From: an uncultured Marinobacter sp.
GTDB taxonomy: Bacteria > Pseudomonadota > Gammaproteobacteria > Pseudomonadales > Oleiphilaceae
Assembly: GCF_946886895.1 (NCBI RefSeq)
Contig: NZ_CAMPJO010000001.1
Coordinates: 62,001 to 126,000, forward strand
Length of the DNA: 64,000 nucleotides
Direction: 5' to 3'
Below are positions 8,933-19,911 of this stretch, piece by piece. The translations under genes were made by a program, and so were the position numbers. The number at the start of each line of letters is the position of its first letter. Position 1 is the first letter of the stretch. The notes under the pieces are model-generated. The model saw nothing but the letters and a program-made list of their open reading frames with translations, made no database searches and had not been told where the DNA came from.

Positions 8933-10465
8933 ATGGCAAACCTGATTCTGATTCTCGGCGACCAATTAACCAGAGGCATCAGCGCACTCAATGGCGCTGA
9001 CCGGGAGCGGGATCTGGTCGTGATGGCCGAGGTTCATGACGAAGCCAGCTACACCAACCACCACAAGAAGAAAATCGTGCTGTTGTTCAGCGCCATGCGC
9101 CACTTTGCCAGGCAACTGGAAAACGACGGCTGGCAGGTGCATTACCAGGCTTACCGCCCGGACAACAAACACCAGAGTCTGGAAGCAGTGGTCGATGAAC
9201 AGGTGAAGCAGATAACAGCAGACAGGGTGATCACCACCGAGTGTGGGGAATGGCGATTACATGAACAGATCGACCAATGGCATGACCGCCTTGGGGTGCC
9301 GGTGGAAATCCGGTCGGATACCCGGTTTATCGCCGGCAAGGACGAATTTGCTGTTTGGGCAAAGGGGCGAAAACAGCTGCGGATGGAGTTCTTTTACCGG
9401 GAGATGCGGCGGAAGACCGGGTTATTGATGACCTCCGACGGCGAGCCGGAGGGCGGGCGGTGGAATTTTGATGCGGAGAACCGGAAGAAGTGGACGGGCA
9501 AGCCGCCAGCTCCGGCGCCGTTTCGGGTGGAGCCGGATGCCATTACCCAAGAGGTGATCGGCCTGGTGGATGAATATTTCAGTGATCACTTTGGTACAAC
9601 GGAAGACTTTCATTTTGCGGTGACGGCAGGCGACGCGCAGGCCGCGCTCGATCATTTCATGGATTTTGCCCTGCCCTGCTTTGGTGATTTTCAGGACGCG
9701 ATTTCCGATACCGAAGACTGGCTTTTTCACTCCATTATTTCGCCCTATATCAATTGCGGCCTGTTGGATCCGCTCGCGGTCTGTGAGGCGGCCGCCCAGG
9801 CCTGGTACGCGGGGCGGGCGCCGATCAATGCGGTGGAGGGGTTTATCCGGCAGATCCTGGGGTGGCGGGAGTTTGTGCGGGGCATTTACTGGCTGAACAT
9901 GCCGGGGTATGCGCAGGAGAACCGGCTTGGCAATACCCGCGCCCTGCCCTGGTTCTACTGGACCGGGGACACGAAGATGCGCTGCATGCACAAGGCCATT
10001 GATGCCACCCGCCGCAACGCCTATGCCCACCATATCCAGCGGCTGATGGTCACCGGCAACTTTGCGCTGCTGGCGGGCATCAAACCGGAGGAGATCTGCG
10101 ACTGGTATCTGGCGGTCTACGCCGACGCCTTTGACTGGGTGGAACTACCCAATGTGCTGGGCATGGTGATGCACGCGGATGGTGGCTATCTGGGGTCAAA
10201 GCCCTATGCCGCCAGCGGCAAGTACATCCAGCGCATGTCGGACCACTGCGCCAACTGCCACTACAAGGTGAACAAGGCCACGGAAGAAGACGCCTGCCCG
10301 TTCAATGCCCTGTACTGGCATTTTATCGACCGGCACCGGGACGATTTCGCCCACAATCCCCGCATGGGCATGATGTACCGAAACTGGGACAAACAGAAAC
10401 CGGAGCGTCGGGAGGCGCTGCTCCGGCGCGCCAGACATCTTCTGACGAACCTGGAGCAGCTTTAA
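8933..10465 (+). CDS. Fe-S-type photolyase / cryptochrome (FeS-BCP, PhrB/CryB-like)
   Basis: A 510-residue flavoprotein of the bacterial (6-4)-photolyase-related family. The N-terminal domain begins MANLILILGDQLTRGIS, the family's antenna-chromophore Rossmann domain; the helical FAD domain follows. The C-terminal part has the cysteines expected for the [4Fe-4S] cluster: a CANC pair, an ACPFN Cys and a further upstream Cys in MRCMHKA. Motifs NAVEGFIRQILGWREFVRG and LGSKPYAASGKYI are typical. The ATG at 8933 is preferred over upstream in-frame starts because it begins the conserved fold. It is divergent from hemN across 161 bp in which I see no clear operator. Repair enzyme versus light sensor cannot be decided here. 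Confidence 0.88.
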   Translation: MANLILILGDQLTRGISALNGADRERDLVVMAEVHDEASYTNHHKKKIVLLFSAMRHFARQLENDGWQVHYQAYRPDNKHQSLEAVVDEQVKQITADRVITTECGEWRLHEQIDQWHDRLGVPVEIRSDTRFIAGKDEFAVWAKGRKQLRMEFFYREMRRKTGLLMTSDGEPEGGRWNFDAENRKKWTGKPPAPAPFRVEPDAITQEVIGLVDEYFSDHFGTTEDFHFAVTAGDAQAALDHFMDFALPCFGDFQDAISDTEDWLFHSIISPYINCGLLDPLAVCEAAAQAWYAGRAPINAVEGFIRQILGWREFVRGIYWLNMPGYAQENRLGNTRALPWFYWTGDTKMRCMHKAIDATRRNAYAHHIQRLMVTGNFALLAGIKPEEICDWYLAVYADAFDWVELPNVLGMVMHADGGYLGSKPYAASGKYIQRMSDHCANCHYKVNKATEEDACPFNALYWHFIDRHRDDFAHNPRMGMMYRNWDKQKPERREALLRRARHLLTNLEQL

Positions 10466-10480
10466 AACCGGAACTCGGAC

Positions 10481-11599
10481 TTAATGGGGGACGATGCGCT
10501 TTTCGGTCCCGGGATCGAAGAACACCACTTTCTTCATGTCGAACATCAGCTCAGCAGTTTCACCCCAGGTCACCGGATGCTCCGGATCGATCCGGCAGTG
10601 CACGTTGGTGTCGTTCAGCTGGATCAGCGCGATCACGTCCGGGCCGGTGGGTTCGGTGACTTCGATGGTGAAGTGACCCGTGGTAACCAGCGCCTGATCG
10701 TTCTTCTGATCCTGAGGCTGGGTGATGTGCTCCGGGCGAATGCCCAGAATCACTTCCCGGCCCACACGGTCCGCCAGGTATTCCGGCACCGGCAGCTTCA
10801 TGATCCGTCCATCGTTACCCCGCACTTCGGCCTCCAGTCCCTGCTCACCCTGCGCCACCGTTACCGGTACAAAGCTCATGGCGGGTGAGCCCATAAAGCC
10901 GGCCACAAACAGGTTGTCCGGGGTGTTATACACCTCCCTGGGCGTGCCCAACTGCTGCAATTCGCCGTCCTTGAGCACGGCAATGCGGTCGGCCAGGGTC
11001 ATGGCTTCAATCTGGTCGTGAGTGACGTACACGATGGTGGTCTTCAGGCGCTGGTGCAGTTTCTTTATCTCCGTGCGCATCTCCACCCGCAGCTTGGCAT
11101 CAAGATTCGATAGCGGCTCATCGAACAGGTAGATGCTCGGCCGCCGGGCCAGGGCACGGCCCATGGCCACCCGCTGCTGCTGACCGCCGGAGAGGTTCGC
11201 CGGTTTCTTGTTCAGCAGGCCGGAGATCTGCAGCAAGTCAGCCACCCGCTCCACCTCCTGATCAATCTCGGCTTTCGGCAGTCGCCGGATCTTGAGGCCA
11301 AACGCGATGTTCTCCCGTACCGACATGGTCGGGTACAGGGCGTACGACTGGAACACCATGGCGATGTCCCGGTCTTTCGGCTCCATGGTGGAGATGTCCT
11401 TGCCATCCAGCACAATCGAGCCGTCGGTAATGGTTTCCAGGCCGGCAATGGTGTTCATCAGGGTGGACTTGCCGCAGCCGGACGGGCCAACGAGTATCAG
11501 GAATTCACCGGAGGCGATGTCGATGTCGATCCCCTTGAGGGTTTCCTCGGCAACGCCCGGATAAGTTTTGCGGATGCTCCGCAGTTCCAGTTGAGACAT
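10481..11599 (-). CDS. Sugar ABC transporter ATP-binding protein (MalK/UgpC type)
   Basis: ATPase of the carbohydrate importer, 372 residues. Walker A is GPSGCGKSTLM, the Q-loop is in FQSYALYPTMSV, the signature LSGGQQQRVAMGRALARRP and Walker B SIYLFDEPLSNLDAKLR with the switch His in YVTHDQIEAM. The C-terminal third is the OB-fold/TOBE regulatory region typical of MalK-like ATPases (GIRPEHI). It is the last gene of the minus-strand sugar operon, 18 bp after the inner permease, and converges on the photolyase gene with 15 bp between the stops. Such ATPases can serve several importers. Confidence 0.92.
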   Translation of the reverse strand: MSQLELRSIRKTYPGVAEETLKGIDIDIASGEFLILVGPSGCGKSTLMNTIAGLETITDGSIVLDGKDISTMEPKDRDIAMVFQSYALYPTMSVRENIAFGLKIRRLPKAEIDQEVERVADLLQISGLLNKKPANLSGGQQQRVAMGRALARRPSIYLFDEPLSNLDAKLRVEMRTEIKKLHQRLKTTIVYVTHDQIEAMTLADRIAVLKDGELQQLGTPREVYNTPDNLFVAGFMGSPAMSFVPVTVAQGEQGLEAEVRGNDGRIMKLPVPEYLADRVGREVILGIRPEHITQPQDQKNDQALVTTGHFTIEVTEPTGPDVIALIQLNDTNVHCRIDPEHPVTWGETAELMFDMKKVVFFDPGTEKRIVPH

Positions 11600-11617
11600 T
11601 CTTGTTATCCTCTCAGA

Positions 11618-12487
11618 TCAACCTTTGACAGATCCGGCAGTCAGCCCCCGGATGAAGTATTTGCCGGCAACGATGTAGACCACCAGGGTCGGCAGCGCCG
11701 CAATCATGGCCGCGGCCATATCCACGTTGTATTCCTTCACTCCGGTGCTGGTGTTGACCAGGTTGTTCAGCGCCACGGTAATGGGCTGGCTGTCGCCGCT
11801 GGCAAACACCACCCCGAACAGGAAGTCGTTCCAGATCTGGGTGAACTGCCAGATCAGCGACACCATGATAATCGGCGTGGACATGGGCAGCAGGATGCGG
11901 AAGAAAATGGTGAAAAAACCGGCGCCATCGAGCCGGGCGGCCTTGATCAGCGCGTCCGGAATGGCCACGTAGTAGTTGCGGAAGAACAGTGTGGTGAATG
12001 CCACCCCGTAAATCACATGCACCAGCACCAGGCCCGCCGTGGTGTTGGCCAGGCCCAACTGGCCGAGTGTGGCCGCCATCGGCAGCAGCACCACCTGGAA
12101 TGGCACGAAGCAGCCAAACAACAGCATGCCGAAGAACAGGTTGGAACCCTTGAACTTCCATTTGGACAGCACATAGCCGTTGAACGCGCCCAACAGGGTG
12201 GAGATCAGCACCGCCGGCACCGTCATCTTGAAGGAGTTCCAGAAATACCCGCGAATTCCGCCACAGTCCACGCCGGTGCAGGCCTCGGACCAGGCCTTGG
12301 TCCAGCCGATGGTGGTCCAGTCCGTGGGCAGGGCCATGAGGTTGCCGGAGCGGATATCCATGGGCGTCTTGAAACTGGTCACCAGCATGATGAACAGCGG
12401 AATCAGATACACCAGCGCGGCCAGGAGCAAGACTCCGTAGACGGCCACGCGGCTGGGGCGAATGCCGGTACGAACGACATCAGTCAT
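11618..12487 (-). CDS. gtsC: Sugar ABC transporter permease (MalG type)
   Basis: Inner-membrane permease of 289 residues with six predicted helices. The EAA loop is seen as IPDALIKAARLDGAGFFTIFFRILLPMSTP, the ATPase contact site of importer permeases. The periplasmic loop after helix 1 includes a CTGVDCGGIRGYFWNS segment, as in the Pseudomonas glucose permease. It overlaps the upstream permease by eight bases. Assignment to glucose transport rests on the close match of the neighbouring binding protein to the Pseudomonas glucose system; the permease alone would only say sugar. Confidence 0.83.
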   Translation of the reverse strand: MTDVVRTGIRPSRVAVYGVLLLAALVYLIPLFIMLVTSFKTPMDIRSGNLMALPTDWTTIGWTKAWSEACTGVDCGGIRGYFWNSFKMTVPAVLISTLLGAFNGYVLSKWKFKGSNLFFGMLLFGCFVPFQVVLLPMAATLGQLGLANTTAGLVLVHVIYGVAFTTLFFRNYYVAIPDALIKAARLDGAGFFTIFFRILLPMSTPIIMVSLIWQFTQIWNDFLFGVVFASGDSQPITVALNNLVNTSTGVKEYNVDMAAAMIAALPTLVVYIVAGKYFIRGLTAGSVKG

Positions 12488-13406
12488 GGCGTTTCTCCCT
12501 CAGTTCCGAATACAGATAAGGCACCAGCAGGGCCAGAATGGCACCCAGCATCAGCATGGCGCTGGCCGAACCGAGACCCATCTGGCCGCGGGTGAAGGTA
12601 TGGGTGTACATGAACACCGCCGGCAGGTCGGTTGAATAACCGGGGCCGCCGGCGGTCATGGCCATGACCAGGTCAAAGCTCTTGATGGCAATGTGGGCCA
12701 GTACCATGAGCGCACTGAAGAACACCGGCCGCAGGGACGGCAGGATGATCCGCCAGTAGATTAGCGGCAGGCTCGCGCCATCCACCCGGGCCGCGCGGAT
12801 AATGGACGAGTCGACACCCCGAAGACCGGCCAGGAACAGGGCCATCACAAACCCGGAGGCCTGCCAGACCGCCGCCATCACGATGGTGTAGATGGCCATA
12901 TCCGAGTCCACCAGCCAGTCGAAACTGAACGAGGCCCAGCCCCAGTCATGCATCAGTTTCTCCAGCCCCAGGCTGGGGTTGAGGATCCACTTCCAGACGG
13001 TGCCGGTGACAATCATCGACAGCGCCATGGGATAGAGGTAAATGGTGCGGATGGCGCCTTCCTGGCGGATCTTCTGATCCAGGAAAATAGCCAGCAGCAC
13101 GCCGATTATCAGGCAGCTCAGGATAAACAGACCGCCGAAGATGCCCAGGTTGACCGAAGCGGTCAGCCAGCGGTCATTCGCCATCAGCTTGGCGTACTGA
13201 TCAAAGCCGATAAATTCATACGTGGGCAGGAAACTGGAACTGGTGAACGATATGACACCGGTCCAGATCATAAAGGCGTAGATACCCACACCAACCAGTA
13301 CAAAGGTCGGCGCTACAACCAGCTTCGGCAGCCAGCGCTGCAACCCGTCGAGCAAGCGTGACCGGGGCCTGGCCACGCTGTCGGGTTGACGTTGAGTGTG
13401 TTCCAT
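12480..13406 (-). CDS. gtsB: Sugar ABC transporter permease (MalF type)
   Basis: Inner-membrane permease of 308 residues. It starts MEHTQRQPDSVARPRSRLL; this start at 13406 has GGGAGA six bases upstream and is preferred over an in-frame ATG 30 bases further out. Six helices are apparent, with the EAA-loop motif SSIIRAARVDGASLPLIYWRIILPSLRP. It partners the MalG-type permease that begins inside its last codons and lies 64 bp downstream of the binding-protein gene. Confidence 0.83.
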   Translation of the reverse strand: MEHTQRQPDSVARPRSRLLDGLQRWLPKLVVAPTFVLVGVGIYAFMIWTGVISFTSSSFLPTYEFIGFDQYAKLMANDRWLTASVNLGIFGGLFILSCLIIGVLLAIFLDQKIRQEGAIRTIYLYPMALSMIVTGTVWKWILNPSLGLEKLMHDWGWASFSFDWLVDSDMAIYTIVMAAVWQASGFVMALFLAGLRGVDSSIIRAARVDGASLPLIYWRIILPSLRPVFFSALMVLAHIAIKSFDLVMAMTAGGPGYSTDLPAVFMYTHTFTRGQMGLGSASAMLMLGAILALLVPYLYSELREKRHD

Positions 13407-13470
13407 GAAAATTCTCCCGAAAGGATCAGGGGCCACTCGCCAACAAATCCGGCGTGCGGCCCCCGCCGGA

Positions 13471-14730
13471 TCACATGGCGGCCTGAATGGCGGTTGCCAG
13501 TTGATCAGTTGCCCGGACGGGATCCTTGTCGTCGGTATTCACAAAGTGGGTGACAACGTCAAAGATCTGGCCCTGGATATAACTGGTAGTCGCCAGGCCG
13601 TGGGCAAAGCTGGGCACCAGCCCACCATTGTCGGCACTGCTCTTGAAGGCGTCCATCGAGGCCTGGGCGCAAGCATCAAAGCCGGACATATCCATATCAG
13701 TCCGCACCGGAATGGAACCTTTGGCCTTATTGAACACGGTCTGGAATTCCGGCTCCAGGATGGTGCGGGCCAGGTCTTTCTGGGCCTCGGTATTTTTGTC
13801 ATCGCTCAGGCTGAACATGGCGAACGAGTCCACGTTGAAGGTGAACTCGCCACTGGTACCCGGCGCCGGAGCGCAGATGTAATCCTCACCCGGGGTCAGC
13901 CCGGCAGCGGTGAACTCACCCTTGGCCCAGTCACCCATGATCTGCATGGCGGCGTCGCCGCGGATCACCATGGCAGTGGCGGTGTTCCAGTCCCGGCCCG
14001 CAGCGTTGTCGTCCACGTAACTCATCACCTTGGCAAACTCGGCGAATACCTCTTCCATCTGCGCGCTGTTGATCACGTCCATGTCGTGTTCAACAAACGC
14101 CTTGGCGTAGTCCTCTGGGCCCATAACCGCAAGCGCCACGGCTTCGAACACGGTCGCGTCCTGCCAGGGCTGGCCACCGTGCGCCAGGGGAATGATGCCG
14201 GCCGCCTGCAGTTTGTCAGCCGCCTGATAAAATTCGTCCAGGGTCTTTGGCACAGTCACACCCGCCTTTTCCAGGACGGCCGGATTGGCCCACAGCCAGT
14301 TGACCCGGTGCACGTTGACCGGCACCGCCACGTAATTGCCCTCGTACTTCATGACATCGGCAATGACTGGCGGAATCAGATTGTCCCAGTTGTTTGCTTC
14401 GGCCACATCATCCAGGCTGGTGAGAAAACCAAGCTTGGCCCACTCCTGGATATCCAGGCCCTTGATCTGGGCCGCAGCCGGCGGGTTGCCGGACACAGCA
14501 CGGGTCTTGAGCACGGTCATGGCGGCTTCACCGCCGCCACCGGCCACGGCAAAGTCTTTCCAGGTGTGGCCCTGCTCTTCCATCATGTCCTTGAGTGCGG
14601 CGGCTGCGCGGGCTTCACCACCGGCAGTCCACCAGTGCAAAACTTCCACTTCGCCAGCCTGGACGGTCGCCGCCGGCAGCATGGCGGCAGAGATAGCAAC
14701 GGCCGAAAGGGTTTTGGTAAAGGTGTTCAT
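13471..14730 (-). CDS. gtsA: Glucose/sugar ABC transporter substrate-binding protein
   Basis: Periplasmic sugar receptor, 419 residues, with a Sec signal peptide ending VQA just before [20 protein letters not shown]. That opening and the [24 protein letters not shown] block are characteristic of the Pseudomonas glucose-binding protein GtsA. An AAGGAG ribosome site precedes the ATG. The gene follows the porin by only 27 bp and leads the permease and ATPase genes, so outer-membrane entry, binding and transport are probably co-transcribed. Glucose is the likely ligand; mannose or related sugars remain possible. Confidence 0.85.
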   Translation of the reverse strand: MNTFTKTLSAVAISAAMLPAATVQAGEVEVLHWWTAGGEARAAAALKDMMEEQGHTWKDFAVAGGGGEAAMTVLKTRAVSGNPPAAAQIKGLDIQEWAKLGFLTSLDDVAEANNWDNLIPPVIADVMKYEGNYVAVPVNVHRVNWLWANPAVLEKAGVTVPKTLDEFYQAADKLQAAGIIPLAHGGQPWQDATVFEAVALAVMGPEDYAKAFVEHDMDVINSAQMEEVFAEFAKVMSYVDDNAAGRDWNTATAMVIRGDAAMQIMGDWAKGEFTAAGLTPGEDYICAPAPGTSGEFTFNVDSFAMFSLSDDKNTEAQKDLARTILEPEFQTVFNKAKGSIPVRTDMDMSGFDACAQASMDAFKSSADNGGLVPSFAHGLATTSYIQGQIFDVVTHFVNTDDKDPVRATDQLATAIQAAM

Positions 14731-14757
14731 GTTGATGCTCCTTCTTGTTGTTTACAG

Positions 14758-16299
<1,542 letters not shown>

Positions 16300-16312
16300 T
16301 CAAACAGAAAGA

Positions 16313-16338
16313 GCCATGTAACAGCTTTGTTACATGGC
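16313..16338 (-). promoter_or_regulatory. Perfect 11-bp inverted repeat between histidine kinase and porin genes
   Basis: GCCATGTAACA and TGTTACATGGC flank a four-base loop, five bases after the kinase stop and 83 bp before the porin start. On the transcribed strand it is followed by a broken T-rich stretch (TCTTTCTGTTT), so it may be a terminator separating the regulators from the transport genes, or an operator for the response regulator. Position and symmetry are seen; function is inferred. Confidence 0.55.
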
Positions 16339-16342
16339 CACT

Positions 16343-17827
16343 TCAATGGCGGGGCAACGTGAGAGTCACATGCAGTCCACCCTCGGGACGGTTGCTGATC
16401 TCCAGCTCTCCACCGTGGCTCTGGGCGATGTTGCGGGCGATCCCCAGGCCCAGGCCGAAGCCCTGGCGCTGATTGTCGTCCAGCCGGTAGTAGGGCTCGA
16501 AGATTCGGGCAAGCTGATCTTCGGAAACCCCAGGCCCCTCATCCTCCACATGAATGACCAGCCGGCCGGGCATGTCCTCCAGGCGCACCAGGGCCTTGTG
16601 GCCATATTTGACGGCGTTGTCCACCAGGTTGCCAAAACACCGTTTCAGGGCCAGCGGTTTGCCCCGGTAAGGCCGGCCATGACCCTGAACCGTAACCCGG
16701 CCCGGGGTGTCGCCCTGGTAGGCTTCCGCCATTCCCTTAAGCATGCGTTCCACATCAACGGGCTCGGCATTCTCGTGAATGTCGGTGTCCTTCATGGACT
16801 GCAGGGCATTTTTCGCCAGCAATTCCAGCTCCTGAAGGTCCGCCTCCAGGCGCTCCCGCATCACGTCATCGTCAATCAGGTCGACCCGTAACCGCAACCG
16901 GGTGATCGGTGTTTTCAGGTCGTGCGAAATGGCGCGAAATAACTGGTTCCGGTCGCTGATGTAGCTTTGCAACCGCCGGCGCATGGTGTTGAAGCTTCGG
17001 GTGACCGCCAGGATCTCCGCACTGCCCTGTTCCGCCAATGGCGGCTGATCATCTTCCAGGGGCAGGTCACGGGCGGCCTTTGCCAGCTTGCGCAAGGGCC
17101 GTGTCTGTTGCCGGATCAGCCAGGCCAGCACCGGGAAAAGGATCGCCGTCATCACCACCAGAAACAGGATCTGCTGTCCCGGAATTCCTTCGTCTTCCAA
17201 TGACACATAGGGCGCCGGCAACGCGGCCGCCAGATACAGCCATTCATTCTCCGTCACTTCAATCTGGGTAACCAGCACAGGTGGATTCAGGGGCTCCAGC
17301 GTCAGTGCGTAGTGAGCCCAGGACCGCGGCAAGGCATCCAGCGGCAGCTCAGTGTTGAGAATGCGCAGGTTATCGGGGTGCACAAATTCGACGTGCAGAT
17401 TGATCTGGTTGCCAAGGCGCTTGCGCAGCACCGATTCGACTTCTTTTGTGACCAGCCGTTTACGCTCGGTGTCCGGCAATGGCGCCATGTTAATGAGATT
17501 GTCATTGAGCGAGACAAAAAACCGGGTGCCCCCCATATCACGGAGCTGGTCCAGCACAATGTGCCGGTACTCCAGCGGTAGGGAGTTGAAGAACTGAGCG
17601 GTTGCCGCGGCCGACTGCGCCAGGTTGCGAGTGGTGGCCACCAGCCCCTGCACCTGTTGCGCCCGGAACGTAGCGATCCAGGCAGCACTGGAAATCACCT
17701 GGGCACCGGCCATGGCAAGCAGTGTCAGCAACAGTACCCGCCCCAGGAGTGACGACGGGAACCAGCGGGTAGCGGACAGCCAGCGCCAGAGTGCCTTTCC
17801 GAGCGGTACGGAATTACTCCGGGGCAT
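16343..17827 (-). CDS. Sensor histidine kinase of the sugar locus (GtrS-like)
   Basis: Membrane-bound kinase, 494 residues. A first membrane segment near residues 24-46 and a second near 220-240 enclose a periplasmic sensing domain of about 175 residues; a HAMP region follows. The phosphoacceptor is in FRAISHDLKTPITRLRLR, the N box is FGNLVDNAVKYG, and the ATP lid has EDEGPGVSEDQ and FGLGLGIARNIAQSHGG. It overlaps the response-regulator gene by 14 bases. By context it resembles Pseudomonas GtrS, which with GltR controls glucose uptake; the actual ligand is not visible in sequence. Confidence 0.85.
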   Translation of the reverse strand: MPRSNSVPLGKALWRWLSATRWFPSSLLGRVLLLTLLAMAGAQVISSAAWIATFRAQQVQGLVATTRNLAQSAAATAQFFNSLPLEYRHIVLDQLRDMGGTRFFVSLNDNLINMAPLPDTERKRLVTKEVESVLRKRLGNQINLHVEFVHPDNLRILNTELPLDALPRSWAHYALTLEPLNPPVLVTQIEVTENEWLYLAAALPAPYVSLEDEGIPGQQILFLVVMTAILFPVLAWLIRQQTRPLRKLAKAARDLPLEDDQPPLAEQGSAEILAVTRSFNTMRRRLQSYISDRNQLFRAISHDLKTPITRLRLRVDLIDDDVMRERLEADLQELELLAKNALQSMKDTDIHENAEPVDVERMLKGMAEAYQGDTPGRVTVQGHGRPYRGKPLALKRCFGNLVDNAVKYGHKALVRLEDMPGRLVIHVEDEGPGVSEDQLARIFEPYYRLDDNQRQGFGLGLGIARNIAQSHGGELEISNRPEGGLHVTLTLPRH

Positions 17828-18539
17828 GGGTCACCGTCGCCGCCAGGAGATAGCCCGAGCCACGCACGGTCTTGATCAGTTTCGGGTCGCGGCCCTGATC
17901 CCCCAACCGCTGGCGCAGCCGGCTGACCGCCACATCCACCACCCGGTCCAGAGGCATGGATTCCCGGCCCCGGGTGACGCCTGAAATGGTATCCCGGTCC
18001 AGCACTTCATTGGGGTGGGAGAGAAACAGTTGCAGCAGGGCAAAATCGGCCCCGGACAGGGATGCCCGCTCACCGGCTTCGGATACCAGTTCGTGGGCCA
18101 GGGTATCCAGCCGCCACCGGTCGAACAGCACATAACGGGGGTTGTCTGCCCGGGTGAACCGGGCCCGACGCAGCAACGCCTTGACCCTGGCCTGCAGTTC
18201 CCGGGCGCTGAAGGGCTTGGCCAGATAATCATCGGCACCCAGCTCCAGGCCGACCACACGGTCCGTTTCATCGGAACTGGCGGTGAGCATGATGATGGGG
18301 ACCCGGGAATGCTCGCGGATTTCCCGGCACAGGGTGAAGCCGTCGTCGCCAGGCATCATCACGTCCAGCACGATCAGGTCGGCACAGGCTGCTTCCAGTT
18401 GCCGGCGCATGGCGTCACCATCGGCGGCCGTACGCACACTGTAGCCTACCCGGGACAGGTGTTCGTGCAGCAACTCGCGAATAGCCGCGTCATCGTCAAC
18501 CACTAGCAATGAGGCTTTTGTATCTGTCATGGCATCCAT
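17814..18539 (-). CDS. OmpR-family response regulator of the sugar locus (GltR-like)
   Basis: DNA-binding partner of the adjacent kinase, 241 residues. The receiver domain has the acidic pair in LLVVDDDAAIREL, phosphoacceptor Asp in LIVLDVMMPGDDG, and the conserved Lys in GADDYLAKPFSARELQ; the C-terminal winged helix ends with the normal KTVRGSGYLLAA. Two ATGs nine bases apart (18539 and 18530) are possible; neither has a strong ribosome site. It is the first gene of the seven-gene sugar locus read leftward and is divergent from the substrate-binding/Cache-like fusion gene. Confidence 0.85.
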   Translation of the reverse strand: MDAMTDTKASLLVVDDDAAIRELLHEHLSRVGYSVRTAADGDAMRRQLEAACADLIVLDVMMPGDDGFTLCREIREHSRVPIIMLTASSDETDRVVGLELGADDYLAKPFSARELQARVKALLRRARFTRADNPRYVLFDRWRLDTLAHELVSEAGERASLSGADFALLQLFLSHPNEVLDRDTISGVTRGRESMPLDRVVDVAVSRLRQRLGDQGRDPKLIKTVRGSGYLLAATVTHAPE

Positions 18540-18649
18540 TTATTGTTGTTTGTCATTACCAGAATATGTCCTAAAGTTGTGAGGCAAAAGCCCCCGCGGC
18601 CTGCTAATCTGGCGTTTGTTCACCTAATCACACGGATGCAAGGGTCACC

Positions 18650-19909
18650 ATGGATTTCCGGCCACTGGCAGTGGGCATGGCAGGTCTGCTGGCACTATCT
18701 GCCGCGAGCGCGCAGCCCTCCACCCCGCAGCTCAATCTCTACACATTCCTTGCGCCGCCCTATCAGGTCAGCGAGTCAGGGCGTCACAACCAGAGCCGGG
18801 TCACCGGAGAAACCGTGGAAACCGTCCATTGCGCCGCCAGCCAGGTGGGCTGGCCCACCCGCGTTCGCCTGGCACCACCCAACCGCGGGCTGCACTCCTT
18901 GCGGCGAAACCTGATTGACGGTTATTTTGCCGTCGACTCCTCCATGGAGCTGGATTCCCTCGCGAAACGCAGCGATCCACTGGCCCTCGAGAAATGGTAC
19001 TTCTTCTCCCGGTCCCAGGAGCTTGACCCGGAGCGCGCACGCATCGGCGTGGTCGCCGGCAGCAACGAGGAAGCCTGGCTGCTGGCCAACGATTACCCGG
19101 TGTATCTGAGTGTTGCCTCTAGTGATCAGCTTCTGGCCCTGCTTCGACGTGGCCGTATTGATACCGCGCTCATGGACGAGCGGGTCATGGCCAGCCTGCG
19201 CAGGGCCTCCCCGGAAGGCCAGACCTTACTGCACGCCCACTTCCTGCGCTACGCGCCGCTGCATCTTTACCTCACCGAGAACTTTACCGCAAAACATCCG
19301 AAATTTCTGGACGCTTTCAATAAGGCCCTGCCGGACTGCATGGCGGCCCAGCTCGCGCTCTCCGACGGCGAGTCACAGCGGGTTCGTCAACTGGCCTCGG
19401 AGTTGATGGAACAACTGAATCAGACCATTGATTTGCATCAGGCACTGGCCGACGGACTGCGGCTGGACAACTTCACCGATGTGCTGACCGTTGACAGCAA
19501 GTGGCAGGCCCTGGCACCCGACATCGCCGTGCCCATGGCCCAGGACATTCTGGGCTTGCCCGGGTCGCACGCCCTGCACGACTGGCAGCTCACGCACGGT
19601 GGCCTGATTACCGAAATACTGCTGATCAATGACGCCGGAACCCTGGCAGCCATCAGCAACCTGTCATCGGATTACTGGCAGGGCGACGAACCAAAATTCC
19701 AGGAAGTCATAAAACAGTTCAGCCGCAAAGCGCCTGATACGGAGCTCCTCTACATTTCTCCGATTCACTACGACGCATCAACCGCCCGCTTTCAGGTCTT
19801 CGTCAGCGGCCCCGTGCTATCCGCAGACAGCTCGGAACTCCTGGGGGTGGTCGCCATGGGCCTGGATATCGAGACCCTGCTGCACAACACCGATATTCCG
19901 CTTCGGTGA
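18650..19909 (+). CDS. Secreted substrate-binding-like domain fused to a Cache-like domain
   Basis: A 419-residue exported protein with a Sec signal peptide (cleavage near SAASA-QPS). Residues about 25-240 look like a family-3 solute-binding domain: LNLYTFLAPPYQVSE, then VGWPTRVRLAPPNRGLHSLRRNLIDGYFAVD and GVVAGSNEEAWLLANDYPVYLSVAS. Residues about 260-419 resemble a Cache/PDC sensory domain, with LLINDAGTLAAISNLSSDYWQGDE and VVAMGLDIETLL. No membrane anchor, kinase or cyclase follows, so it may be a free periplasmic sensor or a partner of a separate receptor. AAGGGT precedes the ATG. Domain calls are by eye and no function is known to me. Confidence 0.6.
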   Translation: MDFRPLAVGMAGLLALSAASAQPSTPQLNLYTFLAPPYQVSESGRHNQSRVTGETVETVHCAASQVGWPTRVRLAPPNRGLHSLRRNLIDGYFAVDSSMELDSLAKRSDPLALEKWYFFSRSQELDPERARIGVVAGSNEEAWLLANDYPVYLSVASSDQLLALLRRGRIDTALMDERVMASLRRASPEGQTLLHAHFLRYAPLHLYLTENFTAKHPKFLDAFNKALPDCMAAQLALSDGESQRVRQLASELMEQLNQTIDLHQALADGLRLDNFTDVLTVDSKWQALAPDIAVPMAQDILGLPGSHALHDWQLTHGGLITEILLINDAGTLAAISNLSSDYWQGDEPKFQEVIKQFSRKAPDTELLYISPIHYDASTARFQVFVSGPVLSADSSELLGVVAMGLDIETLLHNTDIPLR

Positions 19910-19911
19910 GC

